The translations under genes were made by a program, and so were the position numbers. Positions 32,670 to 43,972 of a stretch of 64,000 bases of DNA are shown in pieces. Source of the DNA: Odontocerum albicorne (lineage: Eukaryota; Arthropoda; Insecta; Trichoptera; Odontoceridae). Every line of letters starts with the position of its first letter. The stretch's first letter is position 1. The notes under the pieces are model-generated. The model saw nothing but the letters and a program-made list of their open reading frames with translations. It was not told the DNA's origin and searched no databases. The stretch lies in the NCBI GenBank assembly GCA_949825065.1, contig OX463842.1, positions 2,693,011 through 2,757,010 on the forward strand. Reading direction: 5' to 3'.

Positions 32670-33122
32670 AATAAGGTGCTGGTTATGGCTATCAAAATTA
32701 GATAACTCCACGCATCTGCATATGTTTAGTAAGAAAAAACATATTTGGTACAAAAATCAAAGAAAACTTTCCAAAAGAAGCAGAACAAAAAATAACCATT
32801 TGTAAATATTTCGATACATAATAGTAACACATAAAATTATGAACTTTAATAACACATCCCAAAAATTGTCTTCAAGTGATTCCTAAGCTGTGCATGCAAC
32901 CCATATATGTAATACTTATAGGCAGCTATTTCACACCACAGGACCAGTAAAGGCAAAAGTTCCGTCATAATAACTCGCCGTATTGGATCAATTCAGAAAA
33001 AAATACTCGATTAAGACAAAGTCTACATCAAAGCTCTATATCTCTCCAACAGAAAACCTTTAAGGCGCAGAATCAATGGAGACATCCCAATAAATAGCGC
33101 TATACAAGTCATAGTATATTTC
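32670..33122. other. No recognisable feature
   Basis: AT-rich; a short block (CACGCATCTGCATATGTTT near 32712) recurs at 10287-10304 but the repeat is too short to define. Confidence 0.4.
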
Positions 33123-33124
33123 TA

Positions 33125-33330
33125 TGGCGTTTTGGTAAAGAAGTACAAGTTATCAATTACTTATTTGTCAGTTTGAAGTTTAGCAACACTTGTATTCCTG
33201 AAATACAGACCTCAGATAAATTTTAAAGGTAAACTTTACCTGAGGTCTGTATTTCAAGAATACAAGTGTTGCAAAACTTCAAACTGACAAATAAGTAATT
33301 GGGGACTTGTACCTCTTTACCAAAACACCA
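33125..33330. mobile_element. Palindromic TA MITE, 206 bp
   Basis: Two ~97-bp arms in inverted orientation (TGGCGTTTTGGTAAAGAAGT ... AATACAGACCTCAGATAAA and complement) with a spacer of about 12 bp, flanked by TA (33123-33124, 33331-33332). The arms are over 90% identical. Noncoding. Confidence 0.82.
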
Positions 33331-33332
33331 TA

Positions 33333-33704
33333 GATTTGTTATTATTTTTTGAGTTAGAGCAATATTCTGCCATATAAAGTGATTCCTTCAATGTTGTTTA
33401 ACACATAAATATAACCCTTTTCAATAAAAGTCATCTATCCTTAACCCGTCTACACCGACATTTAATATTATATCTGAACCTTCCTTACGAAGTTAACCCT
33501 AGCCTTGTCTGGACCGTATCTATAGATTGAGGACATATCCCGTCTGATCCCGCCAGACAGTTTTATTAAGGGATGAACAATTATTTGAAGCGCCATAAAT
33601 TAGGTGAGGCTCAATATGTGTAGCGTAATGTAGCAGATATGTTTACAAATATCGCTGTGTAAAGCGCCAGCTTTGATATCTCACGTTTCACACATTTCAA
33701 ATGA
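33333..33704. other. No recognisable feature
   Basis: Contains two TTAACCC starts (33440, 33492) but no partner end. Confidence 0.4.
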
Positions 33705-33960
33705 TATTGTATTGTATTACACTTTCATTGTATATAGTACAACATGGCTGGCATATTTCCATATGACAATCCATCACGCCATATCCCTCTTGAGCTAGGA
33801 TAGAGCCATTTACCATCACAACTTACATCCTTCGCCTCTTCCACATTCAAAATTTCGCTCACTTGGTCCATACATACTTTTCTCGATCGTCCAAAGCAGA
33901 CGTTGTCTTCATACTAAATACTGAGTGAAATATGATGATACGCTATCCCTCGTGATGAGT
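33705..33960 (-). mobile_element. SINE-I tail remnant followed by LINE-C C-terminus
   Basis: 33705-33770 matches the SINE-I tail complement (TTACACTTTCATTGTATATA, GTACAACATGGCTGGCAT). 33770-33960 on the minus strand reads GRSRKVCMDQVSEILNVEEA then KDVSCDGKWLYPSSRG, the most readable LINE-C C-terminal segment in the window. Confidence 0.65.
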
Positions 33961-34254
33961 GTGATTGTCAACCATTATATGGATAGAATACGCTTGTTCA
34001 TGTATTAACTTATCATGTGCAAGATATTGATTTTCAGCAAGCACACAGTTGATATACCAAACCCAACGTTCCGATAGCAGAACTTTAGTTTTCAAAGTCT
34101 GGAAATTTAATGTGCTGCGAACTTTCTTGAGACAGCGTTTTATTATTTTGTGTTATTTTTGTGTTGCATTAAACCACAATAAAAAATTACGATAAGCAGC
34201 TACAGAAAACCATAAATTCAGTTGTAAAATTATCTAAGAGTAAAACGAATCCAG

Positions 34255-34550
34255 AAGTGATTCTGGGATTGGATAGAACCTGGGGTCGGATGAACTCAGG
34301 GATCGAACTTGGGGCCGGATGAACTCAGGGATCGAACCTGGGGTCGGATGAACTCAGGGTTCGAACCTGAGCTCGGATGAACTCAGGGATCGAACCTGGG
34401 GTCGGATGAACTCAAGTATCGAACCTGGGGTCGGATGAACTCAGGGATCGAATCTGGGGTCGGATGAACTCAGGTATCGAACCTGAGGTCGGATGAACTC
34501 AGGGATCGAATCTGGGGTCGGATGAACTCAGGGATCGAACCTGGGCCGCC
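34255..34550 (+). repeat. ~29-bp minisatellite built on a tRNA B-box-like motif
   Basis: The unit GGGTCGGATGAACTCAGG-GATCGAACCT is repeated about nine times, with period 29-30. The core GGTTCGAACC / GGATCGAACC is the tRNA B-box consensus. The array leads directly into a tRNA-like SINE head (34520-34600), so it probably arose by expansion of that head. Confidence 0.85.
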
Positions 34551-34600
34551 CGTGTACCCGTTAAACTATGGCAGCCGTTGCCATATGGCATTTATATTTG
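34520..34600 (-). mobile_element. tRNA-like SINE head next to the minisatellite
   Basis: The minus strand reads GGCTGCCATAGTTTAACGGG (A box) then GGCCCAGGTTCGATCCC (B box). The spacing between the boxes is shorter than in a tRNA, as if the anticodon arm were lost. Confidence 0.5.
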
Positions 34601-34909
34601 ATAAGGGCACCGCTAGCAACACATATCCTAATATACAGATCATAACCGAGACTTCCATCACCAGTTATCGTAGAACCCAAATACTTGAATTTATCAACTT
34701 TGTTAACATATTTTAGACGCCATTTATACAGATGGAAGATGTCTTTATCATGGCAAGAGTCTACACATTAGCTGCGTCTTCTCTGTATACATAGACATAT
34801 GCAGGACAGGACAGAGTTGTCTGATAGTTCGTATGTCGCACGCTTTAAATCATCAAAATGGTATTTTAAAGTTGGAATAGTGGGTATTATCAAACATATG
34901 CAAACACGA

Positions 34910-35160
34910 ACCAAAAAAAAACTACATACTTACAATCATGCAATTTCCCTTTTAGGTAGGCAGAGAAAACTTAGTACTAAGCTTTCCTATCGCGAGATAC
35001 CTTCGCCTTCTCCAGTTCGATACCTTATTTCAAGCAGTCCCTTATGTTTTTCTTACGCCTTACCTGTCCTTTTTTCAAAAATTCATTCACTTGTTACAAC
35101 CACATTTAAAAATTCATTCACTTGTTACAACCACATTTAAAAATGTATATTTATCTACTG
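34910..35160 (-). mobile_element. LINE-C C-terminal remnant with small duplication
   Basis: TTACAATCATGCAATTTCCC-TTTTAGGTAGGCAGAG is the family-C terminal tail in antisense, as at 11495. Near 35085-35140 the 30-bp unit TTCACTTGTTACAACCACAT-TTAAAAA is duplicated. Confidence 0.5.
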
Positions 35161-35486
35161 CACCTGAAATGAAATTTGACTTGTGTATTTGTTTATTAGT
35201 TTGTTTTCAATTATTCGTTCTACATACAAAACCCATCTGTGCGCGCTATTCCTAAAAAAATATACATTAATTTTAATTTTACATTCATCGTAATTTGGTA
35301 AAAACTGTATCAAACCTGCATAAATGAATTTTTAAAATGTTTTCACTGTCGAATTTCAGCCTCTTCCCTTTCAGCCTCTTGCCTTTCAGCCTTTTGCCTT
35401 TCAAATATTTTATGTTTCATTATTAGTAAATGAATTACGATTCAAATATTTCCTCTTATAGTTTTATTACTATAACTCTTTGTTAT

Positions 35487-35650
35487 TTGTTATATCAAAC
35501 ACTGTTTATTCCACTTTTTGTAACGGTATAAACCTACCGGTTTCAAGGCTTTCGCCTCATCGTCAGGGGAGTACCGTTACAAAAAGTGGGATAAACAGTG
35601 TTTGATAAAAACAAATTACAATGTCTTTAAACCTCCACAATATTAATGCT
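35487..35650. mobile_element. Palindromic PLE terminus P6
   Basis: Left arm ATATCAAACACTGTTTATTC-CACTTTTTGTAACGGTA, core GTTTCAAGGCTTTCGCCTCA-TCGTCAGGGGAG, then directly a short right arm TACCGTTACAAAAAGTGGGA-TAAACAGTGTTTGAT and distal end TCTTTAAACCTCCACAAT. The right copy lacks the core present in P1, so the palindrome is asymmetric. Confidence 0.78.
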
Positions 35651-35654
35651 CTAC

Positions 35655-36945
35655 TAGTGCACTGATTCAAATAAAATCCCACAAAATAAGTTTTTAAAGT
35701 TTTCGCTTTGCACGCCGATATGTATACCGCAATATCACCCAGACGTTCGCAAATAAGTGATGTGTTGTGGCAGGCAGCCCATACAATTTACACAACTTGA
35801 GTGACGGGAACTGTCGGCCCGACAGCTGGATGGGCGGGCAATGTAGCGCGAAAGGCCGCAATCTTGCGGACAATAAATTTGGGACACACAATATGCACGG
35901 TGTGCATGAATAAAAAATTCAAACTTAGTTTTATATTTTATTTCAACTGTAAAATGACCTTTTTGATTAAAATATTTGAAAATCTACATAAATAAAAATT
36001 AATATTGACATGTAAGCAGTGTTATACGATATTAAAAGTTAGTATAAGAGAAACAACACCACAAAACAACCCTTTAAAAGCGTACGATGGAGGCAAATCA
36101 TAATTTCATAGATAGAAAAGATAAAGTAATCCATATATCACAAAAATGACATATAACATAACAATAAATTAAGAAACATTAGAGATAACAAAGCTATGAA
36201 CAAAAACAAAAAAGGTAATAAATAGCCGTAGAAGAAAAAATAAATCACACCCATTTAACATTTTTCCTTTGCATGAATTATTTTAAACGCATGCTTTTGA
36301 GAAACAAGCAAAATAAATATTTTTGAATTCATAAGATATACATATAAATAAATTTGTTTATTTTTTTTTAAATTGACTCTTTTTTTATTTTTGGGTTCCA
36401 ATGGGAACCGAACTTGAAACTTTCAAGTGGAATAAATGTTAGGCACACAACAGGTAGACCATGGAAATAAAAATGTATTAAAGATACAATATTATATTTA
36501 GGTATAATTAGGAAATATTTGATAATGAAAATTTTATTTTGATTCAGTCTAACTCCATTTTCTGATTAAAAGAACGGTTATGATTCCAGTTTGCTTTATT
36601 TATAATAACATACATTAATCTAATTAATTGGGGGAAAAAATCTACCGGACAAAGCCCAAATTAAATCAAGCTTTGTAGTACCACTTGGAAAATGCATTAA
36701 GCCTCGGTGAGATTCTATTGAAAATTTAAAAAAAAACCATCCACACTCTAACGCATCATTTTTCAACATATGGGTCGCGAAAGTTAAAATAAGTTGTGTA
36801 AAAAATGGAAATAATACATTTTGTGAGAAAAACGAAAACAACTACATATTTAAAAAAAATACAATCCTAAGTTCTAGCCATTGTTTACTCCAATGGTTAC
36901 CTCTGTACATGTATACTTATATATTTTTAATATAAGTATATATAG
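35655..36945 (-). other. Mostly unrecognised, with a SINE head at 36395-36475
   Basis: A GC-richer island at 35750-35860 includes a perfect CTGTCGGCCCGACAG hairpin; its origin is unknown. On the minus strand of 36395-36475, CCATGGTCTACCTGTTGTGT and CAAGTTCGGTTCCCATTGGA-ACCC form a SINE-like head. A palindromic TATA-rich hairpin lies at 36910-36965. Confidence 0.4.
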
Positions 36946-36949
36946 TATA

Positions 36950-37765
36950 TAAGTATATATAGATCTCAAATCCATTCTCTGGCACTACCATCGAGAGGAG
37001 GGGAAGATGCAAACTCAGCAGACACACATGACACGCATGGCAACTAATGAAATGTTCACCATCCCTAGAGTTAAAACCTCTTTTGCCCAAAGGCAATATG
37101 CTTATTTGGCTCCCATTACATACAATGGCGTGCCGACTTCAATAAAAGTAAAGGTAGGAAAACCATTTAGACAGTCGATCGGAGCGTGGTTGTTATTGCG
37201 ACAGGATTTTGAGTACTTGGGCTTTCAGGATGAATGACGAGTGGAAAGGATTTATGTGAGCTCGTGAGTGTGGGTCTCTTATTGTTGTTTTAATTTTGGT
37301 TGTTTTTGTGTTTGTGTTTCTGTGCGTTTTTCTTTTTTTTCTTCTTTTTTTTTTGTTTTGAATTTGTTTTGATTTTTAGTCTTATGATTGTGTGCAGTAT
37401 ATTGTGGGATGAATATTTTTGGTCTTTCTGGAGCGATAATGTGTGAGGAGTTGAGTTTCGCAAGATGTTTCCAGTTGTAGTTAAGTGTCACTGTTTGTCA
37501 GGTTGATGAGAGCGCGCAACGGGGTTTTTTGTGTTATCAAAAATCGGAAAGAAGTATCGATTTATTTTTTCATGCTAAATATCCTCAGTGAGATACAGGC
37601 AAAAGCCTAGTTCACTGGGGATACGACAAATGAAAGGCAACAAATCCAGATCCATTAAAATTATATGTCCAAATCAAATTACCTGTTGTTTTTTCTCAAA
37701 TTGTGTATATTTCTTGTCATGTGTAATAATAAAAAATAAAAAAAATAAAAATAGTATTTGCCAGA
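36950..37765 (+). mobile_element. LINE-L C-terminus and 3' UTR
   Basis: The 76-codon frame at 37007-37237 reads FTIPRVKTSFAQRQYAYLAP then ITYNGVPTSIK and AWLLLRQDFEYLG. This is the post-RT tail of CR1/Jockey-type LINEs (R....AQRS..YL.P..YN.LP..IK). The 3' UTR contains CAGTGAGATACAGGCAAAAG, GGATACGACAAATGAAAGGC and TTACCTGTTGTTTTTTC, and ends in an AATAAAAAAT-rich tail. Copies of the UTR are at 6600-6985 and 46695-46880. Confidence 0.68.
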
Positions 37766-39142
37766 ATATCACAACAATATTTAGAAATAGCTACTAACTT
37801 TGTGCTCTCCTTTATTAATATAAATAACCTAGTATAAACGAAACATTAAGGACAATACTTAGCCTCTGGAGTTGAGTAACCCTGCATCAACATGTGGAAG
37901 GTTTCGATTCTGCAAAGCAGCTTGCACCTCGTTCTACAAGTGAGCCCATGTGTTTTCTATATCTCAAGATCTATCCATAAAATTCCCGAAAAATTCAATT
38001 CCTCTTGTTCTATGTAAGCGTTGTTCCACTTAAAACAAATCTAAGTTCTTTACCACTATAAAACAAGTCTTCGACAATTACGTAAGTCTACTTGGTAAAA
38101 TTTGGTAATATTTTGTGATATACATGCATATGTTGAACTTAAATATGCATATTAATATTAAATAATTGTAAACAATGACTTTGTAATTTATTATTACTAC
38201 TGCTTTTTGTATCTCCATGTTAGTTTTAAGGCAAAATTTTGTATTTTTGTCAATAATTTTAAGTACTTGTATAACTTGTCATATGTGTTCATTTGTATAT
38301 AAAAGACACTATTGCGTCGTTAATTAAATAAATAAAGCTAGTAATAATTTCTTTTAAATAGCGTAAGTAATGTTATCATGGTCAAACTAAGAAATAAAAG
38401 GTCAAAGTAATCTTGTTACCGGCTAAATTAAGCTTCTTTTTTTTTTGGAAAAAAATCAATATTTCGTGTATAGATGCGTTTGTTTTTTTATTTAAAAGTG
38501 AATATTCATGTGGGGATCAACATTAGAAACACACAAAAACAAAATTGTTTTCAAACGATACCAGACGATCATTCATGTCACTACCAAGGCAGCTAAACAG
38601 TTTGAATTTGTCGCACGTTTAGATACTGGCGGCAAGCTCAATTTTTTTAACTACGCTATTTACTGACAAGAAACAGTAGATATACTTACTTGATAAAGCG
38701 TATCGTCTTTGTGCAAGTACATAATTTTCGCAGCCTCGTGAACATATATCAACCAGATTACAGAGGGGGTCGCGAAATTTTAACTTTATTTCTATCTTTT
38801 GGGAGGCCGCAAGGCTAAACAATGCTTTTGTGTGGATTTTTTTCGAGGCGGCGAGTTTTTCGGCCTACCTTTTTATACGTTTGATTTTTTTTTCAAATAT
38901 TTAAAAAAAATTAAATGTGAGTCGAATTATTTATACATAATTTATCTTAGTCATTTCAAGTATCAAAGCAAACACAGAAATATGTGTTAATATTCTAAAA
39001 TCAGTAATAAAAATATAAGTGAAATGGAGACACGTTGTTCAGTGTATTTTTTTCTTTCTTTTAAACATTATTAACTTCACTGTGTTTCAGCATAAGTATT
39101 GACTGCAAAATCAGTCATATTCCACAAATCAATCATATTCAA
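37766..39142. other. Long stretch without recognisable features
   Basis: AT-rich. Minor frames at 38619-38990 overlap in opposite directions and match nothing I know. Confidence 0.5.
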
Positions 39143-39146
39143 TTAA

Positions 39147-40127
39147 CCCTCGGTCGAGCGCAATACAAATCCTAACACGTTCGGGCACAACATATCTGTG
39201 AGATTAAAAATTTAATTTCTGCTTAGGCTTAAGGGAAAAATTATCAAAGTGAACTCTTCACTCAAACATGATTATATAACATTTGTACATTTCTTTGCAC
39301 ATTTCAATAACGAAATTTTAAATTTTCTCACATTGTTTTTCTTAAAATAGAAGATAACTAGTTTACAACATTCTCAGTCTTTTGTTGGCAGCTTATCAAT
39401 ACAACTAATGCAATTCAGTAATATCACAATTTTTTGCAGTCATTTAATACATACAATAGGTTTGTTAAAAAGATTAAGCACAAATAAAAGTATGTGGAAT
39501 TAACTGTCACATCTTCATAAGGTAGGTGATGTGACGAAAATAAAATCAATAACTTTAAGGTATGTGACGAAAATAAAATCAATAACTTAATATTAGAGAA
39601 CACTATGCTAGGACTTTTTCAAACATTATTTAGAATGTAAAATTTAAATTCACTTGTGATCAAAAAACGTCTTTACAAAAACAAAAGGGAGTAATCAAAA
39701 TATGATTAGAAAGTTATTCCTGATCAGGCTCACGCTGAACATTTTCGAAAACATTCTTATAACAATTTTCACACACCATGCGTGCATGTTTGTATTCATA
39801 TAGTAAATAACGATCAATATCATTGAATTAGGGGCCAGAACATAGATATACGAACTATTGCAGGTATATAAAAAGAAATATTGAGAAAAAAAAATTATTT
39901 CGTGTATCAAAAATACTTACGTAATCAGGCGCAACTCATCCAGCAGATCAAAACGTCCACCACGGAGATCAATGGTGCACCGGAGAAATAACAAAGATAC
40001 CCTTGTGTGAGGGGTAGGGAGTCAGGAAGCTACTATAAGTCTCACCTCTTTGTCGGTAAACTTCACCCATTGGCACAAAAAATAACAAGGTACCTCATCT
40101 CACAAATTAGATGCGCCCACCCAAGGG
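39147..40127 (+). mobile_element. piggyBac-like element, family G copy 1
   Basis: TTAA at 39143-39146 and 40128-40131. Ends CCCTCGGTCGAGCGCA (left) and complement CCCTTGGGTGGGCGCA (right) form a 16-bp TIR. The body is collinear with copy 2 in opposite orientation. Inside, a minus-strand stretch can be read as EYKHARMVCENCYKNVF, a CxxC-containing segment possibly left from a transposase C-terminus; this is weak. No DDD core is recognisable. Confidence 0.82.
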
Positions 40128-40131
40128 TTAA

Positions 40132-40664
40132 GTTCAACAAACCAGCAAAGCGAATAAGTTATACATTATTCGAGCTTTAGTAATTATGTACCAATTATTT
40201 CAACTAAACCTGAAATAGTTCCGTATATTATTGCAGGTAGCGCGAAATGCTAAACTATTGACAGCTATAAACTGACAATCGTCCCGCATCGCGCTCCACA
40301 GCAGAACGTGGCGAGACGTCATATAGCAGAAATATGTCAATTATTGAAGGTGTGGGCGCCTACTGTATCCTTCCATTTACTTCTGTCTTTATCGTACCAG
40401 TCTCTCGCTAATTGCTTACCTTAATTGTTAACCCACGTTACACTGTCAAGTCATAAATTATTTTGTTTAATAATATACCTCCACGTTATATCAACAATGA
40501 TTAATTAATTATCCCGCACCGACAGCAACAGGGAAGCTTTAATTAATTTATTTATTTTACATTTCATTGTATAACAATCAAACGGGCTTATCGCAAGCTG
40601 ACAATATATTTTAATCACTCACTAGGCAAAAGGAAATGAAGGAATTGATAGTGTCGTCATTTAA
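40132..40664 (-). other. Spacer between family-G copies, with a SINE-I tail trace
   Basis: Around 40555-40605 (TTCATTGTATAACAATCAAA-CGGGCTTATCGC) there is a weak SINE-I tail match. The rest is unrecognised. Confidence 0.4.
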
Positions 40665-40668
40665 TTAA

Positions 40669-41561
40669 CCCTAATCTTTGAGATGAGGTACCTCGTTTTT
40701 TTTGTGCCAATGGGCGAGGTTTGCCGACAAAGAGGTGATGCTTATAGTATATTCCTGACTCCCTTCTCCTCACACAAGAGTATATTTGTTATTTCTCCGG
40801 TGCACCGTTGGTCTCCATGAGGGACGTTTTAATTTGCTGAATGAGTTGCGCCCGATTCCGTAAATATTTTTGATTTCCGAAATTTTCATTTTTTCTCAAT
40901 ACTTTGTTGTATATACCTGCAATAGTTTGATTGGTCGTTATTTACTATATGAATGCAAACATGCACGCATGGTATGTGAAAATTGTTGTTCGAAAATCTT
41001 CAGCGTGAGCTTGATCAGGAATAACTTTCTAATCATATTTGATTACTCCCTTTTGTTTTTGTGAAGACGTTTTATGATCACAAGTGAATTTGACTTTACA
41101 TTCTAAATAATGTTTGAAAAAAGTGCTAGCACAGTGTTCTCTAATTTTGAGTTATTGCTTTTATTTTCGTCACATGAACACCTGCCTTATGAAGATGCGA
41201 TAGTTAATTCCACATAGTTTTTATTGTGCTAAATCTTTTTTACAAACGTTATTGTGGATATTAAATGACTGAAAAAAATAGTGATGTTACTGAATTGCAT
41301 TAGTTGTGTTGATAAGCTGCCAACAAAAGACTGAGAATGTTGTAAACTAGTTATTTTCTGTTTTAAGAAAAAGAATATGAGAAAATTTTAAATTTTGTTA
41401 TTGCAAAGTGCAAAGAAATGTACAAATGTTATACAATCATGTTTGAGTAAAAATTTCAGTTTGATAAGCTTTCCCTTAAGCTTAAGCAGAAATTTTATTT
41501 TTAATCTCACAGATATGTTGCGCCCGAACGTGTAAGGATTTGTATTACGCCCGACGAAGGG
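40669..41561 (-). mobile_element. piggyBac-like element, family G copy 2
   Basis: TTAA at 40665-40668 and 41562-41565. The right end (complement of ACGCCCGACGAAGGG) matches the left TIR of copy 1. The left end CCCTAATCTTTGAGATGAGG is worn. Shared blocks with copy 1 include GTGCCAATGGGYGARGTTTR, TCTCCGGTGCACC, CTGCCAACAAAAGACTGAGA and TCTCACAGATATGTTG. Each copy has its own TTAA pair, so they are separate insertions. Confidence 0.82.
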
Positions 41562-41814
41562 TTAATAGAACTCCATTTTTATTAGCAAAATCAAAATTAA
41601 ATGCTGTGATATCTCTATATACTTTATCTATTTACTCAGTGACAGCTGTTTTGCCATACAATGGCCTTGTCAAACTGTTTGATAAGACCACAATATGGCT
41701 AAACCGTTGTCACTGAGAAAATGTATTAAGGTTATAGAACTATTTATACGAATAATTAATTTATAATTAAATAAAGGAAGTAACATGGTCACAAAAATTA
41801 TTCAAATTTTATTA

Positions 41815-42130
41815 ACATGCATACAAACATACCCTCACACCGTATCCCTGTCGAAGTAGGGGGAGAGGAGAGAAGGTCAGACTTTCCTATCGCGATACAT
41901 GTATTGAGCCTCTTCTACATCCATACTCCTTTTCATAGAGCTCGTACTGTTTCTCATAATTTTTACATTTCCTTATTTCAAAATATTATACACCTAATCC
42001 AACCTTACTTTCCTTGGTTTTTCTCTACCCCTTCTACTCAAATGTGTATAATATAATGGTTTTTTTAGTATATTCATTCCTCATTCATTCGTTCCACGTG
42101 TCCTAAAGCGCTCTTATTTGTGTCAAAAAA
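41815..42130 (-). mobile_element. LINE-C C-terminal remnant
   Basis: CATACCCTCACACCGTATCC-CTGTCGAAGTAGG is the terminal tail in antisense. TCATTCATTCGTTCCACGTG-TCC further right is antisense to GHVERMN. Confidence 0.58.
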
Positions 42131-42279
42131 ACACATGAACCTTAGGGTCACATTAATCTGTCATTGTTATCGCAAATAATCTTATAAGTGCACGCATTTA
42201 TACAGCATTTATTGGGCATTAACGTTTTCCACACGATTTATGAATAATATAAATAACAACAATAAAAACTAGATATCAC

Positions 42280-42615
42280 CAATCAAATAAAAATTCAAGG
42301 GATACTGAAGAGAAAAGGAAAATTGGAAATGAAAGACGTAACATTACTAACTTGAAATAAAGGGGTTTTTCTATCGCTTTTTAAAACCTACCAACAATAG
42401 AGCGAGTTTAGCATCAGTTGGTAACTGATTCCCGTATCTCACGGTATGGACAGTAAAGGACGACGTAAAAACAGAATGATGTTGAACTGGGAAAATCAAT
42501 AAATTATATCAACTTAAGCTTAGCTCAAGTACATGACCTGGAAGACAATAAATATTGTTGACAAGATAAGAGAAAGGGAGAAAAGATAAGGAGGATAGAC
42601 ATATAAATTTCTTCT
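42280..42615 (-). mobile_element. LINE-D 3' coding remnant, copy D7
   Basis: Collinear with the minus-strand copy D4: GGGGTTTTTCTATCGCTTTT, GGTAACTGATTCCCGTATCT, GGACAGTAAAGGACGACGTA and AATAAATATTGTTGACAAGA correspond to 58565-58810. Strongly diverged. Confidence 0.6.
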
Positions 42616-42624
42616 AAGATTGTA

Positions 42625-43170
42625 TTGTTTGTAATTTAATTTTATCAAACACTGTTTATTCCACTTTTTTGTAACGGTATAACCCTACCGGTTTCAAAGC
42701 TTTCACCTCATCTTCACGGGAGCACAATCAAGACTAAATGCTGTTCGAACTGGTACCGATATACACGCTTCAACGGTTGGGGGCTGAGGGGTGAGGGAGG
42801 CATGGGACGATTTCGGCCAAGAGCGGAGAGATTTTTAGGATATAACTGTTCACCAGATGTTCGTATCGATACTGACTTAGAAATTTCTAGGGCCTCTAAT
42901 CTGTCCAGTGTATTCCCGTTACTACTGATTTGTAAGAATTTGGCATCATCGATAGAAAAGTATGGTTTTCACGGTGACAATAATTAGCCATTTCAGAATA
43001 AATTAGAGGATTTGTTAAGGCAGGTTTGTGTTCACGAAATCTCTTTTCAAAAGATCTTCCTGTCTTTCCTATATATAAATTATCACAGTCAGCACATAAA
43101 AGTTTATACACACCACTGTTGCTAAGTATTCCATTTTTACCTTTTCCGTAACGTCTAAATTGTATTTAAA
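42625..43170 (-). mobile_element. Penelope-like element 3' part with GIY-YIG domain (P7)
   Basis: From the 3' end (TATCAAACACTGTTTATTCC at 42645) the element runs on the minus strand up to the endonuclease. The coding part reads NSGVYKLLCADC then NLYIGKTGRSFEKRFREH, EMANYCHRENHTF and VVTGIHWTD. GVY and YIG with the following Arg are the GIY-YIG nuclease core. The CADC pair and His residues fit the zinc-binding additions typical of PLEs. The start is taken upstream of the first Met because the GVY strand lies there. The RT domain is absent, so the copy is 5'-truncated. Confidence 0.85.
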
Positions 43171-43389
43171 ATTGCCCCGAATAGTTGAGCAGTTTTTCCA
43201 AACATATACACCTCCTTCCACTATCCCGATCTCCCCCAAGTTTCCCCTTTATAATTAGATTCTGAATTAGTAATGCACTTTGGCAGTTGACCTTTCCAAT
43301 ACAATGCACTACTGAGCACATATGGGATAATTAACGATTAAAGGGATTTTCAAATTATGTTTGGGCTATACAATGTAATTGGTAGAACT

Positions 43390-43690
43390 GCGAGTGTGGC
43401 GTGTTATGTGTAGAAAAATATCGAGTAGCAAAGAATGATACTCGTATGAATGTGTGAACGACTGAAAAGGATTAAATTAATACTGTTGAAATGCTTGAAC
43501 TTAGAAGAATACATCGGGTGACCATTTAAATGAATACGGAATGAATTGATAAGGAAATAATTTTAATTGAAAGCTGATGTGTTGCGTAAGATAAAGAAGA
43601 TAACTTTGAGATATATATTACATTTTTGGCACGTGGGCCGAATGAATTAAGATAGAATAATAAAATTAATAGAGTGTACGAATAAATTAG
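43390..43690 (+). mobile_element. LINE-C RT connection remnant
   Basis: LKCLNLEEYIG/VEMLELRRIHRV-like, then DVLRKIKKITLRYIYFWHVG and RMN on the plus strand match the VEMR.LRRI.GV ... FGHVERMN order. It is cut by the MITE at 43691. Confidence 0.5.
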
Positions 43691-43968
43691 CCCTTTTAAT
43701 CCCAGCATATGTTGCATAAAATGTGCGAAAAATCCCAAACATTTTTTTGGTAAAAAAAACTGTTTTTATTTTATTTTTTATCTCAGTTAATATTTAGTTT
43801 TTAACCCTAATTTTTTTGTGGACACCTCCTTGTAGAGTGTATAATGATAAATAATTTTCATATTTCATTATAAAAAAAATATTCAACATTGAGACCGATT
43901 ATCGACCCCGTGGGATTTTTCGCATACACCAGTTGGGGCCGTTAATCGGCCCCGTGAGATTTAAAGGG
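43691..43968. mobile_element. piggyBac-like small MITE, 278 bp
   Basis: Ends CCCTTTTAATCCCAGCA (left) and complement CCCTTTAAATCTCACGG (right). Both sides carry TTAG (43687-43690, 43969-43972), a one-base variant of TTAA. The right half holds GACCGATTATCGACCCCGTG and GGGGCCGTTAATCGGCCCCG. Noncoding. Confidence 0.62.
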
Positions 43969-43972
43969 TTAG

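Noticed and set aside
33440..33515. Another piggyBac-like element starting TTAACCC
   Set aside because: Two TTAACCC starts occur, but no inverted partner end was found within several kilobases.
39147..41561. A single large inverted duplication
   Set aside because: Each arm is separately bounded by TTAA and matching TIRs, so two independent insertions explain it better.
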